A stretch of 64,000 nucleotides of DNA from Paracoccaceae bacterium (lineage in GTDB: Bacteria; Pseudomonadota; Alphaproteobacteria; Rhodobacterales; Rhodobacteraceae). The notes under the pieces are model-generated. The model had not been told where the DNA came from, did not search any database, and saw nothing but the letters and a program-made list of their open reading frames with translations. The position numbers were made by a program, and so were the translations under genes. Every line of letters starts with the position of its first letter. Within the stretch, counting starts at the first letter, position 1. Positions 8,334 through 16,363 of this stretch are shown here, piece by piece. The DNA lies in contig JAGQRV010000065.1 in assembly GCA_020425125.1 (NCBI GenBank), forward strand, positions 18,527 to 82,526. The letters are read 5' to 3'.

Positions 8334-9389
8334 TCAGCCCTTCTTCGGCCGGCGACCGCCGTACTGGATGCTGTTGAGAAGGACGGCGAGGACGATCACC
8401 GCGCCGGTGAAGACGGTCTGCCAGTAGGACGAGACGCCGACGATCACGAGGCCGTCCGACAGGAAGCCGATCACGAAGGCGCCGAGCATGGTCCCGCCGA
8501 TCGTGCCGCGTCCACCGCTCAGCGCCGCGCCGCCGATCACCACCGCGGCAATGGCCGTCAGTTCGTAGGTCATGCCCGCGGTCGGGCCGGCCGAGGTGAG
8601 CTGCGACGAGAGGACGAGACCCGCGATCGCGGCGCAGATGCCCGAGAGCACGTAGACCGTGATCTTGACGTTCTTGGTGGGTACGCCGGACAATTCTGCC
8701 GCGCGTTCGTTTCCGCCGGAGCTGTAGAGCCAGCGGCCGAAGGCCGTGCGGGTCAGCGCGAGGTGGCAGATTACGGCGATGGCGATGAGTACGAGCACGC
8801 CGATGGGAATGCCGGCGAGTCGGTTGAAGCCGAGCCAGTTGAAGCCGGTATTTCCGAGTTCCGGGCGGCCGCCGAGATTGTTGTAGGTCAGGCCGTTGGT
8901 CATCAGCAGGGCGACGCCGCGGGCGACGTAGAGCGTGCCCAGGGTTGCCACGAAGGCCGGTACCTTGAGATAGGCGATCAGGACCCCGTTGATCGCGCCA
9001 ACGAAGGCGCCGAGTGCACATGTCAGCACCACCACGGCCCAGACCGGCGGGTAGAGGATCACCCCGAACATGCCGAGCTTGACGCCCTGCATCAGGGCGC
9101 CGGCCACGACACCGCAAAGCGCCAGGACCGAGCCCACCGAGAGGTCGATGCCGCCGTTGAGGATCACGAGGAGCATGCCGATCGACAGCAGGCCGTAGAT
9201 AGCCACGTGGTTGGACATGGTCAGGAAGTTCGCCACCGAGAAGTAGTTCGGCGACAGGATCGAGAAGACGATGATGATGACGATGAGGGCGAAGAAAGCG
9301 CGGCCCTCGAGAAGCACCTTCGCAAGCTCGAAGCGGTCCTTGGGCATGGAAATGCCGAGGCGGCTGGCGATGTGGGTGGCGTCGCTCAT
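8334..9389 (-). CDS. eryF: Sugar/polyol ABC transporter permease (EryF type)
   Basis: A 351-residue RbsC-like inner-membrane permease with about eight to ten hydrophobic segments, beginning with FFALIVIIIVFSILSP after a short cytoplasmic N-terminus. The family signature is visible in NGGIDLSVGSVLAL and later GRGTIGGTMLGAFVIG. I set the start at ATG 9389 (MSDATHIAS) with GGAG 8 nt upstream; the longer in-frame extension is arginine-rich and unlike the family. It is separated from the ATPase gene by an unusually long 169-nt gap in an otherwise overlapping operon. Confidence 0.87.
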   Translation of the reverse strand: MSDATHIASRLGISMPKDRFELAKVLLEGRAFFALIVIIIVFSILSPNYFSVANFLTMSNHVAIYGLLSIGMLLVILNGGIDLSVGSVLALCGVVAGALMQGVKLGMFGVILYPPVWAVVVLTCALGAFVGAINGVLIAYLKVPAFVATLGTLYVARGVALLMTNGLTYNNLGGRPELGNTGFNWLGFNRLAGIPIGVLVLIAIAVICHLALTRTAFGRWLYSSGGNERAAELSGVPTKNVKITVYVLSGICAAIAGLVLSSQLTSAGPTAGMTYELTAIAAVVIGGAALSGGRGTIGGTMLGAFVIGFLSDGLVIVGVSSYWQTVFTGAVIVLAVLLNSIQYGGRRPKKG

Positions 9390-9504
9390 GATGGGGCTCC
9401 AGCGTTCGATCTGTTGGGCGAGATGGGGCGCGACGGGGCGCCGGCCGTGTCGTGGAGGTAAGGCGGTGATGGCGATGGCGTCGGCCATGGCAGGGGCGGA
9501 CATT

Positions 9505-9528
9505 GCCCGGCCCCGGCCCCGGCCCCGG
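9505..9528. repeat. Four-unit CCCCGG tandem repeat in the ATPase-permease gap
   Basis: Four consecutive hexamers (GCCCGG, then three CCCCGG) lie in the 169-nt untranslated gap between the fused ATPase and the permease. No gene is visible in the gap. The repeat is short and could be slippage; it is of note because the neighbouring gene has an extra 3' domain. Confidence 0.6.
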
Positions 9529-9558
9529 CGTCCGTGCGGACGCAGACGATGGACGTGC

Positions 9559-11895
9559 TCATGGCATTGCCGCCATCGGGCGTTGCCCGGACGTGTCCGG
9601 TTCGGCGTCGGTCCCATGGCTCAGGTCGATGATCGCCCGCGCCGTGCGCTCGTCGGTGATCAGGTCGGTGACCAGCCCGCTGGCAAGGACCGACCGGATC
9701 GCAGCAACCTTCACGGCGCCGCCGGCAACCGCGACGATCCTGCGGCCCTTCAGCCTGTCGAGCGGCAGTGTGACGATGCGTGCGGTCAGCTCGTTCTCGA
9801 CCGGACGCCCGCGTGCATCGAAGAAATGGCCGAGCATTTCTCCGACACCGCCCGCGCGCGCTATTGCGGCCATCTCGCCGGCCTCGACCATGCCCGATGT
9901 CACCAGTTCCGCCTCCGGCACCGTGGTTCCGATGCCGACGACAATCAGGTCGGATTGCTTGGCCAGGTCGAACGCTTCGGCGGCGTCCTTCTGGCCGAGA
10001 AGGACATCGCGGTCCGCTGCGCTGTTGGCCATGAACGTCACCGGCATCACGGTCGCTTCGGCGCCGGTCCGCTCGGCCAGGCGGGTGACGATCTCGTGCG
10101 GGTTGGCATGGAACTTCCGGGTCAGACCGCCCATCAGGCCGACGACGTGGACGTGCGGCACATGCAACCCGGACAGATTCTCGACGGACGCCAGCAGGGT
10201 CCGGCCGTGGCTGACGCCAACGACCATCTTCTGGTCCCGGCCGATCGCATCGTTCAGGAACTCCGCCCCGGCAACCCCGAGCGCCTCGAGCGGCAGCTCG
10301 TCCTGGTGGACATCGGTGACGACCTTGCAGTGGCCGAGCCCGAAGAAGTCGGCGAGCTGCTGCTCGAGATCGACCTCACCGGATGCCGCCATGATTTCTT
10401 CCTTGGTCGCGTCGGGGCCGAACTCGGCCGAGATCTTGCCCTTGCTCATGACGATGATGCGGTGTGCTACACTCAGGCATTCGCCGACTTCGGAAGTCGA
10501 GTAGACCACCGCAAGCCCGCTTTTCGCCCCTTCTGCCAGCAGCTTGAAGACTTCAGACTTTGCGCCGATATCGATGCCGCGGCTCGGTTCGTCCAGCAGC
10601 ACGACCGATGGCTTTGTCGCCAGCATCTTGCCGATGACGACCTTCTGCTGGTTGCCGCCGGACAGCGAGCCGATCATCGCGCCACCGCCATCCGTCTTGA
10701 TGTGGACGTCGCGGATCGACTGGTCGATCAGGTCCTGTTCGCTCTTGCGCGAGGTGAAGAGGCGCTTGGTGAAGGTGCCGATGCTGGCCAGCGACAGGTT
10801 CTGTCCGACGCTCATTGTCTGCACCAGTCCGTCGCGCTGCCGGTCCTCCGGCACCAGAACCAGGCCCACGGCAATGCGGTCGGCGATGCTCAGATGCGAG
10901 ACGTCATGTCCGTGAAGCAGGACTTTCCCGCCCGAGGGCCGGATTCGGCCTGCCACGCATTCCATCATCTCGGTGCGCCCGGCGCCCATCAGCCCGTAGA
11001 TGCAGACGATCTCGCCAGCCCGGACATTCAGCGTCAAACGGTCGACGGCCGCATAGCCGCCCGGCGCAGGGACACTCAGATTCTCGACCCTGAGCGCCAC
11101 GCTGCCGAAGTCGTATCCAGAAGGCGGCGAGCCGAGGTCGAAGTTCTCGCCCACCATGTTCCGCACGATCCATTCCAGGTCGATGTCCTTGCGCGGAGCG
11201 TAGGCGGTCATGGTGCCGTCGCGCAGCACCACGGCATGGTTGGTGATCTGCAGCGCCTCTTCGAGGTGGTGCGAGATGTAGACGATCGAGACGCCGCGGC
11301 CGGTCAGGTCGCGGATCACCTTGAACAGCACCTCGACTTCGGCCGCGCTCAATGCCGATGTCGGCTCGTCCATGATCAGGATGCGCGAATTGACCGAGAG
11401 GGCGCGGGCGATCTCGACGATCTGCTGCTGCCCCAGCCGCAGATCCTCGACCAGCGTCAGCGGGTCGATATCTTCTTCGAGTTCCTTCATCAGGGCGCGC
11501 GCCTGACGCTCTTCCTCGGCGAAATCGACGCCCATCGGTGTGCGTATCTCGCGGCCCATGAAGATGTTGTCGCGCACGTTCATGTTGGGCGCGAGGCTCA
11601 ACTCCTGGTGGATGATGGAGATGCCGCGGTCGCGGGCCTCGGTTGTCGAGGCAAACCGCACCGGATTGCCGTCGAGGATGATCTCGCCCGAGGTCGGGGT
11701 GACGACGCCCGACAGGATCTTCATCAGCGTCGACTTGCCAGCGCCGTTCTCGCCGAAGAGCGTCGTGACCTGGCCGCGGTGAATGTCGAAGTTCACGCCC
11801 TTGAGCGCCTGGATCGCGCCATAGGACTTGGCGACGTTCCGGGCGGCGAGGACCACTTCCCCCTTGTCGGGGGTCTTGGATGGGATGTCACTCAT
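9559..11895 (-). CDS. Sugar ABC ATPase (EryE/RbsA type) fused to a SorC-family sugar-sensor domain
   Basis: A 778-residue protein with two clear parts. Residues 1-506 are a complete tandem RbsA-type ATPase: the first half has Walker A GENGAGKST (48-56) and Walker B ILIMDEPTSAL; the second has the degenerate Walker A GLMGAGRTE, signature LSGGNQQK and VVLLDEPSRGID. Residues 507-778 match a SorC/EryD effector domain without any helix-turn-helix: DLEQQLADFFGL, VGVSHGRTL, GGLTRKF, LAERTGAEA, VGIGT, GGVGEMLGHFFD and VAGGAVKVAAIR all have counterparts in EryD (17414-18361). The join is continuous, with no stop or frame change. The upstream gene overlaps by ATGA. I infer a transporter ATPase gated or tuned by an intracellular sugar phosphate. 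Confidence 0.92.
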   Translation of the reverse strand: MSDIPSKTPDKGEVVLAARNVAKSYGAIQALKGVNFDIHRGQVTTLFGENGAGKSTLMKILSGVVTPTSGEIILDGNPVRFASTTEARDRGISIIHQELSLAPNMNVRDNIFMGREIRTPMGVDFAEEERQARALMKELEEDIDPLTLVEDLRLGQQQIVEIARALSVNSRILIMDEPTSALSAAEVEVLFKVIRDLTGRGVSIVYISHHLEEALQITNHAVVLRDGTMTAYAPRKDIDLEWIVRNMVGENFDLGSPPSGYDFGSVALRVENLSVPAPGGYAAVDRLTLNVRAGEIVCIYGLMGAGRTEMMECVAGRIRPSGGKVLLHGHDVSHLSIADRIAVGLVLVPEDRQRDGLVQTMSVGQNLSLASIGTFTKRLFTSRKSEQDLIDQSIRDVHIKTDGGGAMIGSLSGGNQQKVVIGKMLATKPSVVLLDEPSRGIDIGAKSEVFKLLAEGAKSGLAVVYSTSEVGECLSVAHRIIVMSKGKISAEFGPDATKEEIMAASGEVDLEQQLADFFGLGHCKVVTDVHQDELPLEALGVAGAEFLNDAIGRDQKMVVGVSHGRTLLASVENLSGLHVPHVHVVGLMGGLTRKFHANPHEIVTRLAERTGAEATVMPVTFMANSAADRDVLLGQKDAAEAFDLAKQSDLIVVGIGTTVPEAELVTSGMVEAGEMAAIARAGGVGEMLGHFFDARGRPVENELTARIVTLPLDRLKGRRIVAVAGGAVKVAAIRSVLASGLVTDLITDERTARAIIDLSHGTDAEPDTSGQRPMAAMP

Positions 11896-12548
11896 TGCAC
11901 CGTGATCTCCACCGGAGTGACCAGCCAGTTCTTGGGGTTCACCAGCGTGAAGGCACCGACGACCGAGACCGTCTTGCCGGGCAGGGTGCTGGTGTCGATT
12001 CCGGCCAGCACGTCCTTCTTCATCTGGTTGTTGATGGCCGCGCCGGCGTTCTGGTACTCGATCTGGTTCTTGAAATCGCCGAACTTGATCTCGCCCGTCG
12101 CGTCGCGCAGGTCGGTGCCGTTGATCGCCGGTCCGGTCTGCATCCGGATCTTCGTTTCGGCCGGCATTCCGTCCACGTTGACGTAATAGATGCCGGACTT
12201 GCCCTCGCCGACCACGCCGGTGAACGCGATCGGGATCACCGAGCCGATGCCGGCCTTGATGCCGTATTGCTGGGCGGCCGCGTTCTTGTCGGCGGCGACC
12301 GCCGTGGCTAATGTCACGGCGTCGACGGCCCGCTTCTCGATATTGTCGCGCACCTTGGGAAACTCCGCGGCACCGAACGATTCCGGCGAGAAGCCCGCTT
12401 CGCTGATGTCCTGATCGGATCCGATGGTGACGACTTTCGTGTCAATCGCGATGGCCGCGATGACGACCACGACGGCAGCCGCGATCACCAGTTGCCGGCG
12501 GCGCGGCCGGACGGATCTGAATCCGCTCAAATCGGCGCTTGTGCTCAT
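11892..12548 (-). CDS. DUF2291 membrane-anchored periplasmic protein
   Basis: A 218-residue protein with an arginine-rich N-terminus (SVRPRRRQ), one transmembrane segment (about residues 19-36, VIAAAVVVVIAAIAI) and a periplasmic DUF2291 domain. There is no lipobox cysteine, so it is anchored by the N-terminal helix rather than as a lipoprotein. DUF2291 genes recur beside eryEFG-type transporters in rhizobia; the function is unknown, possibly assembly or substrate delivery. It is first in the minus-strand operon and its stop overlaps the ATPase start (ATGA). GGGAGG lies 11 nt before the ATG, a rather long spacing. Confidence 0.8.
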   Translation of the reverse strand: MSTSADLSGFRSVRPRRRQLVIAAAVVVVIAAIAIDTKVVTIGSDQDISEAGFSPESFGAAEFPKVRDNIEKRAVDAVTLATAVAADKNAAAQQYGIKAGIGSVIPIAFTGVVGEGKSGIYYVNVDGMPAETKIRMQTGPAINGTDLRDATGEIKFGDFKNQIEYQNAGAAINNQMKKDVLAGIDTSTLPGKTVSVVGAFTLVNPKNWLVTPVEITVQ

Positions 12549-12702
12549 GGTTAGGATGACCTCCCGTTACATCTCATCAAGCCGAATGCGAGGCGCAGCC
12601 AGCCGGTGTCGGCCGACACCCGGCGCAACACGGAACTGCCACCCGGCGACCGTCTGTCAGGCCAGGGCGCTAGCGGCCGTGCGGAACGCCAGGCGACGCC
12701 AT

Positions 12703-12732
12703 CTAACCAGCGCTGACATGCAGTGCGTGCAT
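12703..12732 (-). CDS. Possible nine-residue leader peptide upstream of the transporter operon
   Basis: A minus-strand mini-ORF (MHALHVSAG) has a near-ideal ribosome binding site, GGGGAGG at 12747-12741, with 8-nt spacing. It lies about 155 nt before the DUF2291 start and just downstream of an exact TATAAT. It may be a translated leader; coding by chance is possible. Confidence 0.3.
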   Translation of the reverse strand: MHALHVSAG

Positions 12733-12911
12733 ACGGTTATCCTCCCCAGACCCGCAGCGGCGGCTATCCTGCCACTTGCCCCGGGCCAATCTCCTCCACG
12801 CGGACCATTATACAAATTCTGCGCGGCCTGAGATCCAGTCCTTGATCCCCCCTTACGGTCAACTTCGGCGTTTCGCTTCGTGTCTCGGGCCGAGCCGTTG
12901 ATCGAGCGCCG

Positions 12912-12958
12912 TTGTTGACAGTCGCTACCATATGTGAAATAAATTTCTCTGTCAGCAA
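12912..12958. promoter_or_regulatory. Symmetric divergent ery promoter/operator
   Basis: TTGTTGACAG (12912-12921) and CTGTCAGCAA (12949-12958) form an inverted repeat with 9 of 10 positions matching around an AT-rich centre. Each arm carries a -35: plus strand TTGACA (12915-12920), 17 nt, AATAAA (12938-12943); minus strand CTGACA, 17 nt, TATGGT. Both promoters therefore overlap face to face inside one palindrome, a natural site for the SorC regulator EryD. The binding claim is inference. Confidence 0.55.
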
Positions 12959-13097
12959 AAAAATGCACGAGACCATCGGAGCTCGTGGATCTGGCAGGAA
13001 AGACAGGGGATCCGGGTCCGAAGGGAGGGGCCGTGTCCCCCTAGGGAAGCGATTTTCGCGTGCCGGACGCTGGGTGCGCGCAAGTGGGGGGAGTTGC

Positions 13098-13169
13098 ATG
13101 GCTCATCGGATTCGCCGCGGCGCGGCCGACGCGTTTTGCGCATTCGTGGTGGAGGCGCCCGATGCGTGA
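13098..13169 (+). CDS. Possible 23-residue leader ORF overlapping the eryA start
   Basis: ATG 13098 is preceded by GGGGGGAG with 4-nt spacing and opens a 23-codon frame that ends at TGA 13167-13169, just past the eryA ATG (13162). The overlap would allow translational coupling. The peptide is Arg/Ala-rich with no recognisable domain. The frame is open further upstream, so it may be fortuitous. Confidence 0.3.
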   Translation: MAHRIRRGAADAFCAFVVEAPDA

Positions 13170-14787
13170 CGGCGCGGACATTCTGATCGGCATCGATTCG
13201 GGGACATCGGTCGTGAAGGCGGTCGCCTTCGATCTCGCGGGCCGGCAATTGGCGGCCGCATCCGTCCTCAACCGGTTCGACACGGGTGCGGATGGTTCCG
13301 CCTGGCAGCCGCTGGACCGGACCTGGACGGACTGTGTCCAGGCGCTGCGCGGACTTGGCGGCAAGGTGGAGAATCTGGCGCACCGGACGGCAGCGATTGC
13401 CGTCACGGCGCAGGGGGACGGGACCTGGCTGGTCGGCGCAGACAACGCGCCTGTCGGCGATGCCTGGCTGTGGCTGGATGCGCGGGCCGCGCCGTCCGTC
13501 CGGCGGCTGAACGAATCACCGGCGGAGCGACGCCGGTTCGAGGCGACCGGCACCGGACTCAACACGTGCCAGCAAGGTGCGCAGCTTGCCCAGATGGAGC
13601 GGACGTCGCCAGACATGCTGGACCGTACCGAAGTGGCCCTGCATTGCAAGGACTGGCTCTATCTCAATCTCACCGGCGTCCGGGCCACGGATCCGTCCGA
13701 GGCAAGCTGGACCTTCGGCAATTTCCGGACCCGCCGCTATGATGACGAGGTCATCGCGGCGCTTGGCCTGTCGAAGCGCCGCCGTCTTCTGCCCGAGATC
13801 GTCGACGGAACCGCGGTGACGCATCCGCTGAGCGAGGCGGCAGCCCAGGCCACCGGGCTTCTCGCCGGGACGCCGGTCAGCCTCGGCTATGTCGACATGG
13901 TGATGACCGCTCTGGGCGCAGGCGTCCATACTGGCGACCCGCGGGCTGCCTGCACGGTGATCGGTTCGACGGGCGTGCATTTGCGCGCGAAGCGGGTCGA
14001 GGACGTGCACCTGAACGCCGAAGGCACCGGCTATGTCATGGCGCTGCCGGTTCCCGGCATGGTGACGCAGATGCAGACCAACATGGCTGCGGCGCTGAAC
14101 ATCGACTGGGCCCTGCGGCTTGCGGCCGACCTGATGGCCGAGACCGGGCACGACATCGCCTTTTCAGATCTGGTGTCGCGCATCGAGCCCTGGCTTGCGG
14201 CCTCGCGGCCCGGTGCGCTGATCTATCACCCCTACATTTCCGAGGCGGGCGAGCGCGGGCCGTTCGTGAACGCCAACGCGCGGGCAGGGTTCATCGGCCT
14301 CTCCAGCGGGCATCGCTTTCCCGATCTTCTGAGGGCCGTGGTCGAGGGGCTGGGCCTTGCGGCGCGGGATTGCTACGCGGCGATGGGCGACATGCCGTCC
14401 GAGCTTCGGCTGACCGGCGGCGCCGCGCGGTCCCGTTCGCTGCGCGCCGTGCTGGCCGGTGCGGTCAAGGCGCCGGTGCGGGTTTCGGGCCGCGAGGAAG
14501 CCGGCGCCGCGGGCGCCGCGATGATGGCGGCGGTGGCCGTGGGGGCCTATCCGTCGATGGATGACTGCATTGCCGAATGGGTCACGCCGCTGCTCGGCAC
14601 CGCCGAGCCGCCGGACCCGGAGCTAGTCCGCATCTACGACGCGCTCTTCCCGGCCTATGTCCAGGCCCGCGGCGCACTCGCGCCGGTCTGGGACGCTCTG
14701 GCAGAGCGCGCGTCCCAACCACAATCGACATCCGAATTATCAGCCGCGACCGGCGACACGACGGCGCGCGAAAGGAGCATGACATGA
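13162..14787 (+). CDS. eryA: Erythritol kinase (FGGY family)
   Basis: A 541-residue FGGY kinase whose N-terminus (ILIGIDSGTSVVKAVAFDL) and mid-protein features (HCKDWLYLNLTG, GSTGVHLRAK, LRLTGGAARSRSLRAVLAG) fit EryA of Brucella and rhizobia. It is expected to phosphorylate erythritol to L-erythritol 4-phosphate in the cytoplasm. The start at 13162 has GGAGG 7 nt upstream; a longer in-frame start is not family-like. Its stop overlaps the dehydrogenase ATG (ATGA), and the gene order kinase-dehydrogenase-EryC-SorC regulator is exactly eryABCD. The C-terminal tail of about 25 residues looks unstructured and is longer than usual. Confidence 0.9.
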   Translation: MRDGADILIGIDSGTSVVKAVAFDLAGRQLAAASVLNRFDTGADGSAWQPLDRTWTDCVQALRGLGGKVENLAHRTAAIAVTAQGDGTWLVGADNAPVGDAWLWLDARAAPSVRRLNESPAERRRFEATGTGLNTCQQGAQLAQMERTSPDMLDRTEVALHCKDWLYLNLTGVRATDPSEASWTFGNFRTRRYDDEVIAALGLSKRRRLLPEIVDGTAVTHPLSEAAAQATGLLAGTPVSLGYVDMVMTALGAGVHTGDPRAACTVIGSTGVHLRAKRVEDVHLNAEGTGYVMALPVPGMVTQMQTNMAAALNIDWALRLAADLMAETGHDIAFSDLVSRIEPWLAASRPGALIYHPYISEAGERGPFVNANARAGFIGLSSGHRFPDLLRAVVEGLGLAARDCYAAMGDMPSELRLTGGAARSRSLRAVLAGAVKAPVRVSGREEAGAAGAAMMAAVAVGAYPSMDDCIAEWVTPLLGTAEPPDPELVRIYDALFPAYVQARGALAPVWDALAERASQPQSTSELSAATGDTTARERSMT

Positions 14788-16295
14788 CGGAAGCCGGAAT
14801 GGTGGACCTTCTGGTGATTGGCGGCGGGATCAACGGCGCGGGCATCGCGCGGGACGCCGCAGGTCGCGGTCTGTCGGTGATCCTGTGCGAGAAGGACGAT
14901 CTTGCCGAAGGCTGTTCTTCGCGGTCGGGCAAGCTGGTCCATGGCGGTCTGCGCTACCTTGAATATTACGAGTTCCGTCTGGTGCGCGAGGCGCTGATCG
15001 AACGCGAGGTGCTGCTCAACTCTGCCAGCCATATCATCTGGCCGATGCGGTTCGTGCTGCCGCACAGCCCGCAGGACCGTCCGGCCTGGCTGGTGCGGCT
15101 CGGGCTGTTCCTCTACGACCACCTCGGTGGGCGCAAGAAACTTCCTGGGACCCGGACGCTTGACCTGCGCCGCGCGCCGGAGGGGCAACCGCTGCTCGAC
15201 CAGTACACCAGGGGCTTCGAATACTCCGACTGCTGGGTGGACGATGCGCGCCTCGTGGTGCTGAACGCTGTCGGTGCGAAGGAGAACGGCGCCGAAGTGC
15301 TGACCCGGACCCCCTGCATCAGCGCCCGGCGGGAAAACGGCGGCTGGACGGCGCAGCTTCGCGACGACCGGACGGGGCAGGTGCGGACCGTACGCGCCAA
15401 GGTGATCGTCAACGCTGCCGGCCCATGGGTGAACGACTTCATCGGCCGGGTCGCGGGGTCGAATTCGCGCCGCAATGTGCGTCTGGTAAAGGGCAGCCAC
15501 ATCATCGTCCCGAAATTCTGGGAAGGACGGCAGGCCTATTTGGTGCAGAATCACGACAAGCGCGTGATCTTCATCAATCCCTACGAGGGCGACCTCGCCC
15601 TGATCGGTACCACCGATGTGGGCTATGAGGGCCGGCCAGAGGACGTCAAGGCCGACGAGACAGAGATCGAATACCTGATCGCGGCGGTAAACCGCTACTT
15701 CAAGGAAAAGCTCCGGCGCGAAGACGTCATCATGAGCTTTTCGGGCGTGCGGCCGCTGTTCGACGACGGCAAGGGCAATCCCTCGGCCGTGACGCGCGAC
15801 TATGTCTTCGACCTCGACGAGACCGGAGGTGCGCCGCTGCTCAACATCTTCGGCGGGAAGATCACCACGTTCCGCGAACTGGCCGAGCGCGGCATGCACC
15901 GGCTTCAGAAGTTCTTCCCGAACATGAAGGGCGACTGGACCGGCGCGGCGCCCTTGCCGGGAGGCGAGATCCCAGACGCCGATTTCATCGCTTTCCTGGA
16001 CAACCTGAAGAAGAGCTACCCTTGGATGCCACGGAGCCTCGTGACCCATTTCGGACGCTGCTACGGCGCGCGCACGGACCGGATCGTCGGCAATGCGACC
16101 TCGCTGGACGGACTCGGCCGGCATTTCGGCGCACAGCTCTACGAGGCCGAGGTGCGCTATCTGGTGTCCAACGAATGGGCGCAAACGCCCGACGACGTGC
16201 TGCACCGGCGAACCAAGCAGGAACTGCACATGAGCGACCAGGAACGCGCCGCCTTCGCGGACTGGTTCCGGGCCGAGCTCGCCCAGGCGGCCTGA
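14784..16295 (+). CDS. eryB: Erythritol-phosphate dehydrogenase (GlpD family)
   Basis: A 503-residue FAD-dependent dehydrogenase with the N-terminal FAD fold GGGINGAGIARDAAGRGL, HGGLRYLEYYEF, NAAGPWVND, LIGTTDVGYEG and GGKITTFRELAERG, and the DAO C-terminal domain. AAAGGAG lies upstream of the ATG, which overlaps the kinase stop. It should oxidise L-erythritol 4-phosphate to a tetrulose phosphate, passing electrons to quinones at the membrane as GlpD proteins do. Sequence alone cannot separate this from glycerol 3-phosphate dehydrogenase; the eryABCD order decides the call. Confidence 0.88.
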   Translation: MTEAGMVDLLVIGGGINGAGIARDAAGRGLSVILCEKDDLAEGCSSRSGKLVHGGLRYLEYYEFRLVREALIEREVLLNSASHIIWPMRFVLPHSPQDRPAWLVRLGLFLYDHLGGRKKLPGTRTLDLRRAPEGQPLLDQYTRGFEYSDCWVDDARLVVLNAVGAKENGAEVLTRTPCISARRENGGWTAQLRDDRTGQVRTVRAKVIVNAAGPWVNDFIGRVAGSNSRRNVRLVKGSHIIVPKFWEGRQAYLVQNHDKRVIFINPYEGDLALIGTTDVGYEGRPEDVKADETEIEYLIAAVNRYFKEKLRREDVIMSFSGVRPLFDDGKGNPSAVTRDYVFDLDETGGAPLLNIFGGKITTFRELAERGMHRLQKFFPNMKGDWTGAAPLPGGEIPDADFIAFLDNLKKSYPWMPRSLVTHFGRCYGARTDRIVGNATSLDGLGRHFGAQLYEAEVRYLVSNEWAQTPDDVLHRRTKQELHMSDQERAAFADWFRAELAQAA

Positions 16296-16305
16296 CATTG
16301 CTGCA

Positions 16306-16330
16306 GGGGACGCCGCAGGACGACGTCCCC
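16306..16330 (+). other. Intercistronic hairpin between eryB and eryC
   Basis: GGGGACG (16306-16312) and CGTCCCC (16324-16330) form a perfect 7-bp stem with an 11-nt loop in the only sizeable gap of the eryABC unit. There is no T-run, suggesting mRNA processing or partial attenuation rather than full termination. Confidence 0.45.
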
Positions 16331-16363
16331 GACCCGAAAACTCTTGCCGATCGGAATGGCGCG

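Larger units (their letters stand above)
12549..13161. other. 613-nt divergent control region of the polyol island
   Basis: This stretch separates the minus-strand transporter operon from eryABCD. It holds no full-length gene. I see an exact TATAAT on the minus strand (12812-12807), a symmetric overlapping divergent promoter with an inverted repeat (12912-12958), a nine-residue leader ORF on the minus strand (12732-12703) and a 23-residue ORF on the plus strand that overlaps the eryA start. Regulation by EryD is likely from context. Confidence 0.7.

Noticed and set aside
10360-10400. The ATPase-SorC join as a sequencing error or read-through artefact
   Set aside because: The frame is continuous, codon use is even across the join and the extra domain is complete to its natural end, so a true fusion is the simpler reading.
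9271-12186. A 971-codon plus-strand frame opposite the ABC ATPase operon
   Set aside because: Antisense shadow in GC-rich DNA; it spans several real minus-strand genes and has no recognisable motifs or ribosome site.
13060-13161. An N-terminal extension of the eryA kinase
   Set aside because: The conserved kinase begins at MRDGADILIGIDSG with a good ribosome site at 13162; the upstream residues do not fit the family.
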